A stretch of DNA of 64,000 nucleotides from RCIO01 sp965232405 (GTDB lineage: Bacteria; Pseudomonadota; Alphaproteobacteria; Rhizobiales; Rhizobiaceae), in NCBI GenBank assembly GCA_965232405.1, contig OZ246966.1, positions 124,001 to 188,000 on the forward strand, in the 5' to 3' direction. Numbering within the stretch: the first letter of the stretch is position 1; the number at the start of each line of letters is the position of its first letter. Under the pieces are notes generated by a model, which saw nothing but the letters and a program-made list of their open reading frames with translations, was not told the DNA's origin and did not search any database. Position numbers and translations under genes: made by a program. Below, in pieces: positions 17,426-26,600 of the stretch.

Positions 17426-18487
17426 ATGGTCAGCAATCCACAGCAATTTGCAGCCGGCGCAAGCGTACATCCGCTGCCGGGCGCGGCCGCTCCGCCGGAA
17501 ACAGCATCGGAAGCCGGGCTTGGCGCAAACGGGGAATTGCTGAGAAACCCCGGCATGGCGCTCGATCTTGGCCTGCTGGAGGCCATGCGTCACGTCAACC
17601 GCTCCGCGCTTGAGCGACGCGTCGGCACGCTCGCCAAGCGGCGTTCGATCAAGGGCGACAATCAGGCCGCGTGGCTGCTACGCGCCATCTCGGTTATGGA
17701 CCTGACCACGCTCAACTCCAACGACACCGATGAACGCGTACGACGGCTTTGCGCCAAGGCGAAGAACCCGCTGCGGCCGGATATCATGGAAGGGCTCGGC
17801 ATATCCGGGCATCCGATTCGTCCCGCGGCGGTGTGCGTCTACCACCCCTTCGTTGCGACGGCCGTCGAGGCGCTGAAGGGCACCAGCATTCACGTAGCCG
17901 CGGTGTCCACCTCGTTCCCGCACGGACTTGCACCACTATCGACCCGCATTGCCGAAATTCGCGCTTCGGTCAGCGACGGCGCCGACGAGATCGACGTCGT
18001 CATTCCGCGCGGTCTGGTCTACGAGGCCAACTGGCAGGAACTCTACGACGAGGTCGCCGCCTTCCGCGAAGCCTGTGGCGAAGCGCACTTGAAGGTCATC
18101 CTCGGCACAGGCGACCTGTCCACGCTGCGCAATGTCATGCTGGCGTCGATGGTTGCCATGATGGCCGGCGCTGATTTCATCAAGACGTCGACGGGCAAGG
18201 AAAGCGTCAACGCGACGCTCCCCGTCGGCCTGACCATGGTGCGCGCCATCCGCGCCTATCAGGAGCGCACCGGCTATCTGATCGGCTTCAAGCCAGCTGG
18301 CGGCATCTCCACCGCCAAGGCCGCGCTCGACTGGTTGGTGCTGATGAAGGAGGAACTCGGCCGCCGCTGGCTCGAGCCCGACCTCTTCCGCTTCGGCGCT
18401 TCCAGCCTTTTGACCGACATCGAGCGCCAGCTCGAACACCACCTGACAGGCCGCTATTCGGCCAACCACCGCCACGCCATGGCGTAG
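17426..18487 (+). CDS. deoC: deoxyribose-phosphate aldolase
   Basis: 353 residues, with about 60 low-complexity residues before the conserved core, as in other rhizobial DeoC proteins. It splits 2-deoxyribose-5-phosphate into acetaldehyde and glyceraldehyde-3-phosphate through a Schiff base. The catalytic lysines are in DFIKTSTGKESVN and LIGFKPAGGIST. The ribosome-binding site at 17426 is weak, so a later start is possible. The stop lies 24 nt before the aldehyde dehydrogenase gene, whose product could oxidise the acetaldehyde formed. Confidence 0.93.
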   Translation: MVSNPQQFAAGASVHPLPGAAAPPETASEAGLGANGELLRNPGMALDLGLLEAMRHVNRSALERRVGTLAKRRSIKGDNQAAWLLRAISVMDLTTLNSNDTDERVRRLCAKAKNPLRPDIMEGLGISGHPIRPAAVCVYHPFVATAVEALKGTSIHVAAVSTSFPHGLAPLSTRIAEIRASVSDGADEIDVVIPRGLVYEANWQELYDEVAAFREACGEAHLKVILGTGDLSTLRNVMLASMVAMMAGADFIKTSTGKESVNATLPVGLTMVRAIRAYQERTGYLIGFKPAGGISTAKAALDWLVLMKEELGRRWLEPDLFRFGASSLLTDIERQLEHHLTGRYSANHRHAMA

Positions 18488-18511
18488 CGGACCTTCTCGG
18501 AGCAGCAAGCT

Positions 18512-20881
18512 GTGAACATCCTTCAGCGCTACGAATCCATGGACTATGCAGCCGCGCCGGAATCCCGCGCCGAGGCAGATGCCTGGATCGCGGGACGCGA
18601 TCTCACCAAGGCCCTCTTCGTTGACGGGACATGGCAGGCAGGCGCTGCCGGCAAGACCTTCAGGGTTCTGGAGCCATCGACCGGCAGGCCGCTTGCCGAA
18701 ATTTCGGAAGCCAACAAGGCAGACGTGGAAGCCGCCGTTGCAGCGGCCCGCAAGGCGCTGCCGAAATGGGAGAAGGCCGGCGGTTATGCCCGCGCCCGGG
18801 TTCTTTATGCCATTGGCCGCTCCATGCAGCGCAACGCACGGCTGTTTGCGGTGCTGGAATCGATCGACAACGGCAAACCTATTCGCGAAAGCCGGGACAT
18901 CGACGTACCGCTCGCCGTGCGTCACTTCATCCATCATGCCGGTTGGGCACAGCGGCTGGAAAAAGAGTTCCCCGACCACAAGGCGGTCGGCGTTGCAGGC
19001 CAGATCATCCCGTGGAATTTCCCGCTCCTGATGCTTGCCTGGAAGATTGCACCGGCGCTGGCCGCCGGCTGCACCGTGGTGCTGAAACCCGCTGAATTCA
19101 CACCGCTGACGGCGATACTTTTCTCCGAAATCTGCGAGCGCGCCGGCGTACCCAAGGGCGTCATCAACATCGTCCACGGTGGACCGGAAGCCGGCGAAGC
19201 AATCGTCAATCATCCCGATATCGACAAGATCGCCTTCACCGGCTCCTCCGAAGTCGGCAAGATCATTCGCCGCGCCACGGCAGGAACAAGCAAGAAGCTC
19301 TCGCTGGAACTGGGAGGCAAATCTGCCTTCATCGTGTTCGAGGACGCCGATCTGGACTCAGCCGTCGAAGGTCTCGTCGACGGCATCTGGTTCAACCAGG
19401 GTCAGGTCTGCTGCGCGGGCTCGCGCCTGCTGGTGCAGGAAGGAATTGCCGAGGCATTCTTCGCCAAGGTCAAGACGCGCATGAGCCGCCTCATCCTTGG
19501 CGATCCCCTCGACAAGAACACCGACATTGGACCGCTGGTCGACACGACTCAGCTCGAGCGTGTCTCCGGCCTTGTTGCCGAAGGCGCCAATCAGGGCGCG
19601 ACCTGCTGGCAGCCGGACAATGATGTGCCGGACACCGGCTGGTATTACCGTCCGACGCTGGCACTCAACGTGGCGCCGGCGAACATCCTGGCGCAGGAGG
19701 AGGTGTTCGGTCCGGTCCTGGCCTCCATGACCTTCCGCAACACCGAAGAAGCGGTCGAACTCGCTAACAATACGCGCTACGGCCTCGCGGCCTCGGTCTG
19801 GAGTGAGAACATCAATCTGGCGCTCCACGCCGCCCCGCAGCTCAAGGCTGGTGTCGTGTGGATCAACGGCACCAACATGTTCGATGCAGCATGCGGCTTC
19901 GGCGGCTATCGCGAGAGCGGCTTCGGTCGCGAAGGCGGCCGCGAAGGCATGTTCGAATATCTCACGCTCAAATCCAAGCCGTCGGCGGCGCTTAAGGAAA
20001 AGGCGCAGAAGCAACATGCGGAATCCGTTTCGGCCGACTTCATCGACCGCACGCCGAAACTCTTCATTGGCGGCAAACAGGTCCGTCCCGACGGCAACTA
20101 CGCGCTGAAGATACTCGACGCCAAGGGCCGGCTAGCCGGTGAGGCCGGGCTCGGTAACCGCAAGGACATCCGCAACGCTGTGGCCGCGGCGCAGAAGTGC
20201 AAAGCCTGGCCGTCTGCCACCGCCTTCAACCGCTCGCAGGTGCTGTACTTCCTGGCTGAAAACCTGTCGATCCGCGCTGACGAGATGACCGCGCGGCTGG
20301 CATCCGTGACCGGCGTTTCAGCCAAGGCGGCACGCGCCGAGGTTGATCAGGCTGTCGAACGGCTGTTCGAGGCGGCCGGCATGGCTGACAAGTTCGAAGG
20401 CGCGGTCCATCAGCCCCCTGCCCGTGTTGTCACGCTTGCCCTGCACGAGCCGGTCGGTTCGATCGGGATGGTGATGCCTGACGAACAGCCGCTGCTGGGT
20501 TTCGTGGCCATGATTGCGCCGGCGCTGGCCATGGGCAACACGGTCGTTGCCGTTCCCTCCGAACGCTGGCCGCTGCTCGCGACCGACCTCTATCAGGTGA
20601 TCGAGGCGTCCGACGTTCCGGCAGGCGCAATCAACATCGTGACCGGCCGCAGCGGCGAGCTGGCGCGGGTACTGGCCAAGCACGACGATCTCGATGGACT
20701 TTGGGTCATTGCCGACACCGAGACCTGCAAGGCGGTGGAGACCGAGTCCGCCGGCAATCTGAAGCGCGTCTGGGCATCCAATGGCCGACTTCCCGACTGG
20801 CACAAGGGCGAAGGCGCGCTTGAGCCGCTGCTCAGGCGCTCGGTCGAGGTCAAGAATGTCTGGGTGCCATATGGCGACTGA
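18512..20881 (+). CDS. double-length aldehyde dehydrogenase with an inactive C-terminal half
   Basis: 789 residues with a GTG start. Residues about 20-490 form a complete aldehyde dehydrogenase: GQIIPWNFPLLMLAWK, LSLELGGKSAFIVF with the general base, and FNQGQVCCAGSRLLV with the nucleophile. Residues about 505-789 start a second aldehyde dehydrogenase fold (KLFIGGKQVRPDGNY, EPVGSIGMVMPDEQPLLGF, VPAGAINIVTG) but stop before any catalytic Cys segment. This architecture is known beside deoC, where the enzyme probably oxidises acetaldehyde or a related aldehyde. The second half is likely structural. Confidence 0.9.
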   Translation: MNILQRYESMDYAAAPESRAEADAWIAGRDLTKALFVDGTWQAGAAGKTFRVLEPSTGRPLAEISEANKADVEAAVAAARKALPKWEKAGGYARARVLYAIGRSMQRNARLFAVLESIDNGKPIRESRDIDVPLAVRHFIHHAGWAQRLEKEFPDHKAVGVAGQIIPWNFPLLMLAWKIAPALAAGCTVVLKPAEFTPLTAILFSEICERAGVPKGVINIVHGGPEAGEAIVNHPDIDKIAFTGSSEVGKIIRRATAGTSKKLSLELGGKSAFIVFEDADLDSAVEGLVDGIWFNQGQVCCAGSRLLVQEGIAEAFFAKVKTRMSRLILGDPLDKNTDIGPLVDTTQLERVSGLVAEGANQGATCWQPDNDVPDTGWYYRPTLALNVAPANILAQEEVFGPVLASMTFRNTEEAVELANNTRYGLAASVWSENINLALHAAPQLKAGVVWINGTNMFDAACGFGGYRESGFGREGGREGMFEYLTLKSKPSAALKEKAQKQHAESVSADFIDRTPKLFIGGKQVRPDGNYALKILDAKGRLAGEAGLGNRKDIRNAVAAAQKCKAWPSATAFNRSQVLYFLAENLSIRADEMTARLASVTGVSAKAARAEVDQAVERLFEAAGMADKFEGAVHQPPARVVTLALHEPVGSIGMVMPDEQPLLGFVAMIAPALAMGNTVVAVPSERWPLLATDLYQVIEASDVPAGAINIVTGRSGELARVLAKHDDLDGLWVIADTETCKAVETESAGNLKRVWASNGRLPDWHKGEGALEPLLRRSVEVKNVWVPYGD

Positions 20882-20896
20882 GGGCTGCGGACGCGC

Positions 20897-21547
20897 ATGA
20901 GCGAAATAGTCCTCCACAACTACTTCCGCTCATCGACGTCCTATCGCGTGCGCATCGCGCTGGCGCTCAAGGGCATCCCCTACCGCTATGTCGCTCACAA
21001 TCTGCGCCACGGTGAGCAGCGCCGGCCCGATTATCTCGCGGTCAACCCGCAGGGGCTGACGCCGGCTCTGGTGTGGTCCGACGGAACGATGGTCGCCCAG
21101 TCGCTGGCGATCATCGAATTTCTCGATGAGGTGCATCCCGAGCCGCGGCTACTGCCTGGCGACGCAACAGGCAGGGCCCGCGTCCGCATGTTGTCACAGA
21201 TGATCGGCTGCGACATCCATCCGGTGAACAATCTGCGCGTACTGAATGAGTTGAGAACGCGCTACGGCGCTGACGACGCCGACATTGCGGACTGGTTCAG
21301 GCATTGGGTCAACGCAACGTTCGAACCACTTGAAATGACTCTGGCACGAAGCCCGCAGACCGGCCGTTTCTGCCACGGCGACGACGTGACGATGGCCGAT
21401 CTGTGCCTTGTCGCGCAGGTGGCCAACAATGCGCGCTTCAACGTCGACATGGCGCCCTACCCGGTCATCGGTGCCATTCGCGACAGGTGCATGGAAATGG
21501 CCGCGTTCGCCGATGCTGCGCCGGCAAAACAGCCGGACGCTGTCTAG
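20897..21547 (+). CDS. maiA: zeta-class glutathione S-transferase (maleylacetoacetate isomerase)
   Basis: 216 residues. The N-terminal thioredoxin-like domain begins LHNYFRSSTSYRVRIALALKG, with the SSTSYRVR segment that corresponds to the zeta-class active-site serine motif, and continues with VNPQGLTPAL. The C-terminal helical domain includes DVTMADLCLVAQVANNARF. The enzyme isomerises maleylacetoacetate to fumarylacetoacetate in homogentisate breakdown. Its homogentisate partners are not here, so a broader GST role is possible. It shares a CTAG with the stop codon of the convergent MaoC gene. Confidence 0.85.
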   Translation: MSEIVLHNYFRSSTSYRVRIALALKGIPYRYVAHNLRHGEQRRPDYLAVNPQGLTPALVWSDGTMVAQSLAIIEFLDEVHPEPRLLPGDATGRARVRMLSQMIGCDIHPVNNLRVLNELRTRYGADDADIADWFRHWVNATFEPLEMTLARSPQTGRFCHGDDVTMADLCLVAQVANNARFNVDMAPYPVIGAIRDRCMEMAAFADAAPAKQPDAV

Positions 21548-22035
21548 GCTGCTTCTTTCGTCACCAGAAGCACCAGCGTGTCGGCGATCAGCGCCGGCTT
21601 TTGCTCGCCTTCGATCTCGATAACGCTGGAGCGCCGCATCAGATAGCGGCCGGGCGACTTCTCGTCGAAGCCTTCGAGCGTCGCACGAAGCCTGATGCGC
21701 GATCCCGGACGGACGGGCGACAGAAACCGCAACTTGTCGAGCCCGTAATTGAACGAGGCGTGGATGCCCTCCGGTATCCCGCCTATCTCGTAGGACATGA
21801 TCGGCAGCAGGGAGAGCGTGAGGAAGCCATGTGCAATGGTCGTTCCGGTCGGCGCTTCGCGTGCAGCGCGCTCCGGGTCGACATGGATCCATTGCTTGTC
21901 GCCCGTACAGTCCGCGAAGCCGTCGATCATCGACTGGTCGACCGTGACCCAGCTGGACACGCCGATTTCCTTGCCGATCAGCCCCGGCATGTCGGCCAGC
22001 TTCACCGAGCCCATGATTTCAGCGGTTTCAGACAC
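21544..22035 (-). CDS. MaoC-like hotdog-fold dehydratase
   Basis: 163 residues, GTG start at 22035 behind a strong AGGGAGGAAG sequence. The hydratase motif is visible: YDxxxF-like entry (MIDGFADCTGDKQWIHVDPERA) and the HGFLTLSLLP segment, with the catalytic Asp and His in the D...H spacing of R-specific enoyl-CoA hydratases and NodN-like proteins. The expected reaction is hydration of an enoyl-CoA. No thioesterase, PHA or beta-oxidation gene is adjacent, so the substrate is unknown. It is divergent from rirA. Confidence 0.85.
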   Translation of the reverse strand: MSETAEIMGSVKLADMPGLIGKEIGVSSWVTVDQSMIDGFADCTGDKQWIHVDPERAAREAPTGTTIAHGFLTLSLLPIMSYEIGGIPEGIHASFNYGLDKLRFLSPVRPGSRIRLRATLEGFDEKSPGRYLMRRSSVIEIEGEQKPALIADTLVLLVTKEAA

Positions 22036-22137
22036 GCGCTTCCTCCCTTTTCGACCGCGTGGTCATGCCCGGTTGAGGGCGGCGGCGCAAGGCCGCCTAA
22101 AACTTGACTAGAGAAATCAGAAATAATGGCCGAAAAG

Positions 22138-22154
22138 TCTGGAATTGTTCTAAA
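22138..22154. promoter_or_regulatory. candidate Irr iron-control element (ICE) upstream of rirA
   Basis: TCTGGAATTGTTCTAAA matches the rhizobial ICE layout TTTAGAA-N3-TTCTAAA at 12 of 14 fixed positions, with the right half perfect. It overlaps a perfect 7-3-7 inverted repeat at 22143-22159 (AATTGTT / AACAATT). It lies 42 nt before the rirA start, where Irr control of rirA is known in rhizobia. Confidence 0.6.
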
Positions 22155-22195
22155 CAATTGTCCATATTGGTCGACGAAAGCAACGCGAGGAACCC

Positions 22196-22657
22196 ATGCG
22201 GCTGACGCGACAGACAAACTATGCGATCCGGATATTGATGTACTGCACGGCCAATGACGGCCGACTGAGCCGGGTTCCCGAGATCGCAGCCGCCTACTCG
22301 CTGTCGGAACTGTTCCTGTTCAAGATCCTGCAGCCGCTGGTCGAGAACGGCCTGATCGAAACCGTGCGGGGCCGCAATGGCGGTATCAGGCTGGGCAAGC
22401 CGGCCAGTGAGATCACCCTGTTCGACGTTGTCCGCGTGACCGAAGACAGCTTCACGATGGCTGAATGCTTCGAGGAAGGCGCTACTGAATGCCCGCTGGT
22501 CGATTCCTGCTCGCTCAACGAAGCCCTGCGCAAGGCGCTGGGCGCGTTCTTCGAGGTACTGGAAGGCTATACCATTGCCGAATTGGTCGCGGCGAAACCT
22601 TCCATGCGTTCGCTGCTGGGCATCGAGGAAACCGAGCCTGCGGCGGCCAGCGCCTGA
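22196..22657 (+). CDS. rirA: Rrf2-family iron-responsive repressor RirA
   Basis: 153 residues. The Rrf2 winged helix begins MRLTRQTNYAIRILMYC, with LSELFLFKILQPL as the likely recognition region. Three cysteines at 91, 99 and 105 match the positions of the Fe-S cluster ligands of rhizobial RirA, which separates it from IscR and NsrR. In iron-replete cells the [4Fe-4S] form represses iron-uptake genes at IRO boxes. A GAGG ribosome-binding site precedes the ATG. The genes that follow, hemP and hmuD-like, are typical iron targets. Confidence 0.9.
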   Translation: MRLTRQTNYAIRILMYCTANDGRLSRVPEIAAAYSLSELFLFKILQPLVENGLIETVRGRNGGIRLGKPASEITLFDVVRVTEDSFTMAECFEEGATECPLVDSCSLNEALRKALGAFFEVLEGYTIAELVAAKPSMRSLLGIEETEPAAASA

Positions 22658-22704
22658 TGCTGCGGCCATGCCGCAGCAAAACCGCCAAAGCGCGGCATTG
22701 ACGC

Positions 22705-22908
22705 CTATTTGTTGAGGATGAGTTTGCCCTGCCGGGTGATTTTAAGCCGGTAGATCGATTCTCCATGCTCGATGGCGATCTCGCGCGTTCCCTGAAACAG
22801 GCTGGAGCTCTCCAGCGTCCTGACCGGACGCAGGTCGACGCCCGGACGCGGCTTCGCAGCTGCGACCGCCTGCCGATAGGTGTCGTCGAAACGGACATGG
22901 CTGTTCAT
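22705..22908 (-). CDS. hemP: HemP/HmuP-family haem uptake regulatory protein
   Basis: 67 residues. The conserved C-terminal core reads SLFQGTREIAIEHGESIYRL followed by a KITRQGKLILNK end, diagnostic of HemP. In Bradyrhizobium the homologue HmuP is a co-activator, working with Irr, of the haem receptor gene hmuR. A GGGAG ribosome-binding site is about 9 nt from the ATG. It converges on rirA and is divergent from the small ORF and the hmuD-like gene; its upstream region carries a TATAAT hexamer and a RirA-type box. No haem receptor is in the window. Confidence 0.88.
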   Translation of the reverse strand: MNSHVRFDDTYRQAVAAAKPRPGVDLRPVRTLESSSLFQGTREIAIEHGESIYRLKITRQGKLILNK

Positions 22909-22954
22909 CTGATCATGCTCCCTGCTGTGGTTTCGCCCTTCCGGGGCATCACGA

Positions 22955-23024
22955 TTTAACTTGACAATTTCAGTCCGATTTTCGATCAGAGCTATTATAC
23001 CTGAATTTGGCAGTCAAGTTTAAA
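22955..23024. promoter_or_regulatory. AT-rich symmetric promoter region of hemP with RirA-type IRO box
   Basis: On the hemP strand a TATAAT hexamer lies at 22999-22994. Directly upstream of it, 23002-23016 reads TGAATTTGGCAGTCA, an exact TGA-N9-TCA match to the IRO box of RirA. The region is bounded by an imperfect inverted repeat, TTTAACTTGAC (22955-22965) and GTCAAGTTTAAA (23013-23024). A repressor bound at the box would cover the -35 zone of hemP. A TGA-N9-TCA match is expected by chance about once in 4 kb, so the position matters more than the match. Confidence 0.55.
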
Positions 23025-23055
23025 CACAACTACCCACATCATCCGGAGCAGGTGA

Positions 23056-23235
23056 ATGTTGAATGGTTGGCTGATGCTGGATCGAATGGCCGCGTCCCGC
23101 GGGGATGGGCTCGATCCGGCATTCCGGACATTGCTGGACAGGCAAGACGATGCTCAGAACTTGTCTGGCAATGTCGTCGATTTCGTTCCACTGCCGCCGG
23201 CCGCCATTCGGGACCAATCCCCACACGCAGAATAG
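23056..23235 (+). CDS. possible 59-residue protein in the hemP-hmuD intergenic region
   Basis: An open frame of 59 codons starts at an ATG 3-8 nt after GGAGCAGG and ends at TAG 23233-23235. The product begins MLNGWLMLDRMAASRGDG and contains NVVDFVPLPP, a pattern I recall from the tails of small rhizobial proteins. It does not look like a known family. Third-position G+C is only moderate, so it could be chance. It sits about 100 nt before the hmuD-like gene in the same direction and might be co-regulated by iron. The rest of the 430-nt stretch 22909-23337 holds only the regulatory region described separately. Confidence 0.35.
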   Translation: MLNGWLMLDRMAASRGDGLDPAFRTLLDRQDDAQNLSGNVVDFVPLPPAAIRDQSPHAE

Positions 23236-23337
23236 AAGGCGCACTTCCTGAAAACGTTGTCCGCCTTCCCGTCCGTGCTAGGTGACCGAAACGAAACACC
23301 CTCTTGTTCAGATCAAGTCAGTTTGGAGAAACGACCA

Positions 23338-23661
23338 ATGTACATTGCCATGAACCGCTTCAAGGTCGTCAAAGGTTCGGAAGAGCAATTTGAGGCCATC
23401 TGGAAGAACCGCGATTCGCGGCTTGGCGAGATGAAGGGCTTCCGCGAGTTCCATCTTCTGCGCGGGCCGGAAAACGAGGATGACGGTTACACGCTTTATG
23501 CCTCGCATACGGTGTGGGAAAGCCATGACGATTTCGTCGCATGGACGAAATCGCAGAACTTCCGCGACGCCCACAAGAATGCGGGCAATCGCGGCTCAGC
23601 CGCCCCCACTTACATGGGCCACCCTCAGTTCGAGGGCTTCAGCGTAGTCGAAGGAGCATAA
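23338..23661 (+). CDS. hmuD: haem-degrading monooxygenase of the HmuD/IsdG fold
   Basis: 107 residues, ABM (antibiotic biosynthesis monooxygenase) fold: MYIAMNRFKVVKGSEEQFE, FREFHLLRGP, YTLYASHTVWESHDDFVAW and GHPQFEGF match rhizobial HmuD, which opens haem to release iron. A TTGGAG ribosome-binding site precedes the ATG. It faces away from hemP across the iron-regulated intergenic region and converges on putA with 3 nt between stop codons. The symbol rests on similarity and the hemP/rirA neighbourhood. Confidence 0.8.
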   Translation: MYIAMNRFKVVKGSEEQFEAIWKNRDSRLGEMKGFREFHLLRGPENEDDGYTLYASHTVWESHDDFVAWTKSQNFRDAHKNAGNRGSAAPTYMGHPQFEGFSVVEGA

Positions 23662-23664
23662 GGC

Positions 23665-26600
23665 TCACTCGGCCGCCGCAAGCAGGCTGGCATTGCCGCC
23701 TGCGGCGGTCGTATCGACACAGGTGGCGCGCTCCAGCACATAGGCTTCCGGGTCTATCGGATCTGTCACAAGCCGGATGATCGGGCCGTTGCGCGCTGCG
23801 AGCGCCCGCCGCGTCTCGCCCAACTGATCGTCATGCGCAACGAGCGCGACCAGATTGATATTCAGCCCGGTCAGATGTTCTTCGCCCGGAACGCCGTCAA
23901 ACGCGGCAATGGGCATGCCCTTGCCGAGAAGGACATTCAGCGCCGAGATTGCGCCGGGAGCAATCGCGACCACGGCGTTTCCGGCAGCGAGCGCCTGAAC
24001 CGCCTGCGCCAGCAACGCCTCGCCATCAATCCCGAGACACAACACGCGTCCCCGCGGGTGCAGCGCCAGCGAATTTGCCTCGCCGGTCGGCCCGGGCAGA
24101 TCAACGGGACCGAAATCCAGCGCCGCTGCCGCTGCAATTGCTGAAGCAGCCCTCCCCCTCAGTACCTTGCGCAACACAGCGATGCGATCAGTCCGCGTAG
24201 CCCAGCCATCATCATGCGCTTTCGGCAAATTGGCAGTGTCGATCGCCGCAACCGGCTCGCCGCCAACACCACCTGCCGTACACGACTGCTCGCCCAGCGG
24301 CTTGCGGAAACGCGCCAGATAGTGCGGTCCACCCGCCTTGGGACCGGTGCCCGACAGTCCCTCACCGCCGAAAGGCTGCGCACCGACAACGGCCCCGATC
24401 TGGTTGCGGTTGACGTAAAAATTGCCGACCCGCATCCGATCCATCACATACTGCACACGCGCGTCGATACGCGTGTGTAGGCCGAATGTCAGCCCGTAGC
24501 CGCGCGCGTTGACAGCGTCGATCACCTTGTCGATCTCGTCGCCCTCGAATGTTGCGACATGCAACACAGGGCCGAAAATCTCGCGTTCAAGATCCTCAAT
24601 GCCTGAAACACGGAAAAGATGCGGCGGCAGGAAGCGCCCGTTCCCCGGCGATTCCAGTTTTTCGATCAGGCGGCCATCAACAGTCATCTTTTCGCAATAG
24701 GCACCGATCGACGCATTGGCCTCATCGTCGATCACCGGCCCGACATCGGTGGAAATGCGCCAGGGATCGCCGACCTGCAGCGCCTGCATGGCGCCGGTGA
24801 GCATCGTCACCAGCTTCTCCGACACGTCGCGTTGCACGTAGAGCATGCGCAGCGCCGAGCAGCGTTGTCCCGCACTCTGGAAAGCCGAGGCAACAATGTC
24901 GCGCACCGCCTGCTCCGGCAGCGCGGTGGAATCGACGATCATTGCGTTCAGCCCGCCGGTTTCGGCAATCAGCATCGCGTCCGGTGCCGCTGTCTCGGCA
25001 AGCAGGCGTTCGATCAGCCGCGCAACCTCGACCGAGCCTGTGAAGCAGACGCCGGCAATGCGCGGATCGGCTGTCAGAGGCTGACCGACCGATGGGCCGT
25101 CGCCGGGCATCAACTGGATGATGTCGTCAGGAATACCCGCTTCGAGCATCAGTTCTACAGCCCGATGCGCGATCAGCGGCGTCTGTTCGGCAGGTTTGGC
25201 GACCACAGCGTTGCCAGTCACGAGGGCGGCGGCGATCTGACCGGTGAAAATCGCCAGCGGAAAGTTCCACGGCGATATGCAGACAATCACCCCGCGCGCA
25301 GCGCTATCCTTCTCTGTCTTTGCCGCACCGGCCGCGTAATAGTGCAGAAAGTCGACCGCCTCGCGCAGTTCCGCGATGGCGTCGGCCATCGTCTTGCCGG
25401 CCTCGCGGGTGGCAAGCGCCAGAAACTCGCCTGTGTTTTCTTCGTAGAGTTGCGCAATGCGCGTAAGAAGTGCCGCCCGCTCCGCCACCGGTCGCGCCGC
25501 CCATGCCGGCTGGGCCTTCAACGCTGCACCGACTGCCTTGCCGACGGCAGCTTTGGAAGCCTCGACCACGCTGCCGACCGTTTCTTCAGGGTTCGCCGGA
25601 TTGACGACCGGCCGCGGCTTTCCAGTCGCACCCGAGGCTTTCGTCAAAGGCGCTGCCGACCATTGATGAGGCGCGGCGAATGGCTGCCGCAACGCTTCCA
25701 GCTCCGTCAGCGTCTCGGCGAATGCGATGTCGTAGCCGCGCGAGTTGGGTCGCTCCGGACGAAAGATACCGTCGGGCATGGGTATCGCAGGATTGTGCGC
25801 CTGTCCCTGCTTTTCCGCGGCAGCGAAGGGATCGGCGGCGATCTGTTCCGGTTTCACCTCGTCATCCACGATCTGGTGCACAAAGGACGAGTTGGCGCCG
25901 TTCTCAAGCAGCCGCCGCACCAGATAAGCCAGCAGGTCCTCATGCGCCCCAACCGGCGCATAGATGCGGCATGTCGTGCCTTCGCGCTTGCGTACGGCCT
26001 CGTGCAGCGCCTCGCCCATTCCGTGCAGCCGCTGAAACTCGAAACTGTCTCTGTTTTCGCCTGCCATCTTCAGCACCGCCGCCACCGTGTGCGCGTTGTG
26101 CGTGGCAAATTGCGGGTAGATGCGGTCGGTCATGCCAAGCAGTTTGCGCGCGCACGCAATGTAGGACACGTCCGTGTTCGTCTTGCGGGTGAACACGGGA
26201 TAGCCGAGCAATCCCATCACCTGCGCCCGCTTGATCTCACTGTCCCAATAGGCACCCTTCACCAGCCGCACCATGATGCGGCGGTCCAGTATCTCCGCCA
26301 GCGCGTACAACCAGTCCAACGTGTGCGCCGCGCGCGGCCCGTAGGCCTGAACGACAACGCCAAAACCGTCCCAGCCCCGGAATTCTTCCTCCGCTAGCAC
26401 CTGTTCGATCACGTCGAGAGAAAGGTCCAGCCGGTCCGACTCTTCCGCATCGATGTTGAGGCCCATGCGTGCATCGCGCGCCGCGCGGCATAGCGCGCTC
26501 AGCCGCTCCGTCATGACCGGCAGCATTAGTTCCTTCTGCGCCAGTTCGTAGCGCGGATGCAGCGCCGAGAGCTTGACCGAAATGCCCGGGTTCTTGCGGA

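Noticed and set aside
23007..23285. 92-codon plus-strand frame in the hemP-hmuD gap
   Set aside because: It runs through the promoter region and has an implausible composition; the 59-codon frame in another phase has a better start and tail.
22909..23337. Irr-type ICE upstream of hemP or hmuD
   Set aside because: I found a RirA-type box but no TTCTAA-type half-site pair with proper spacing there.
24619..26397. Open frame of 592 codons on the strand opposite putA
   Set aside because: It mirrors the codon pattern of putA in high-G+C DNA, has no family-like sequence and no ribosome-binding site; putA is certain here.
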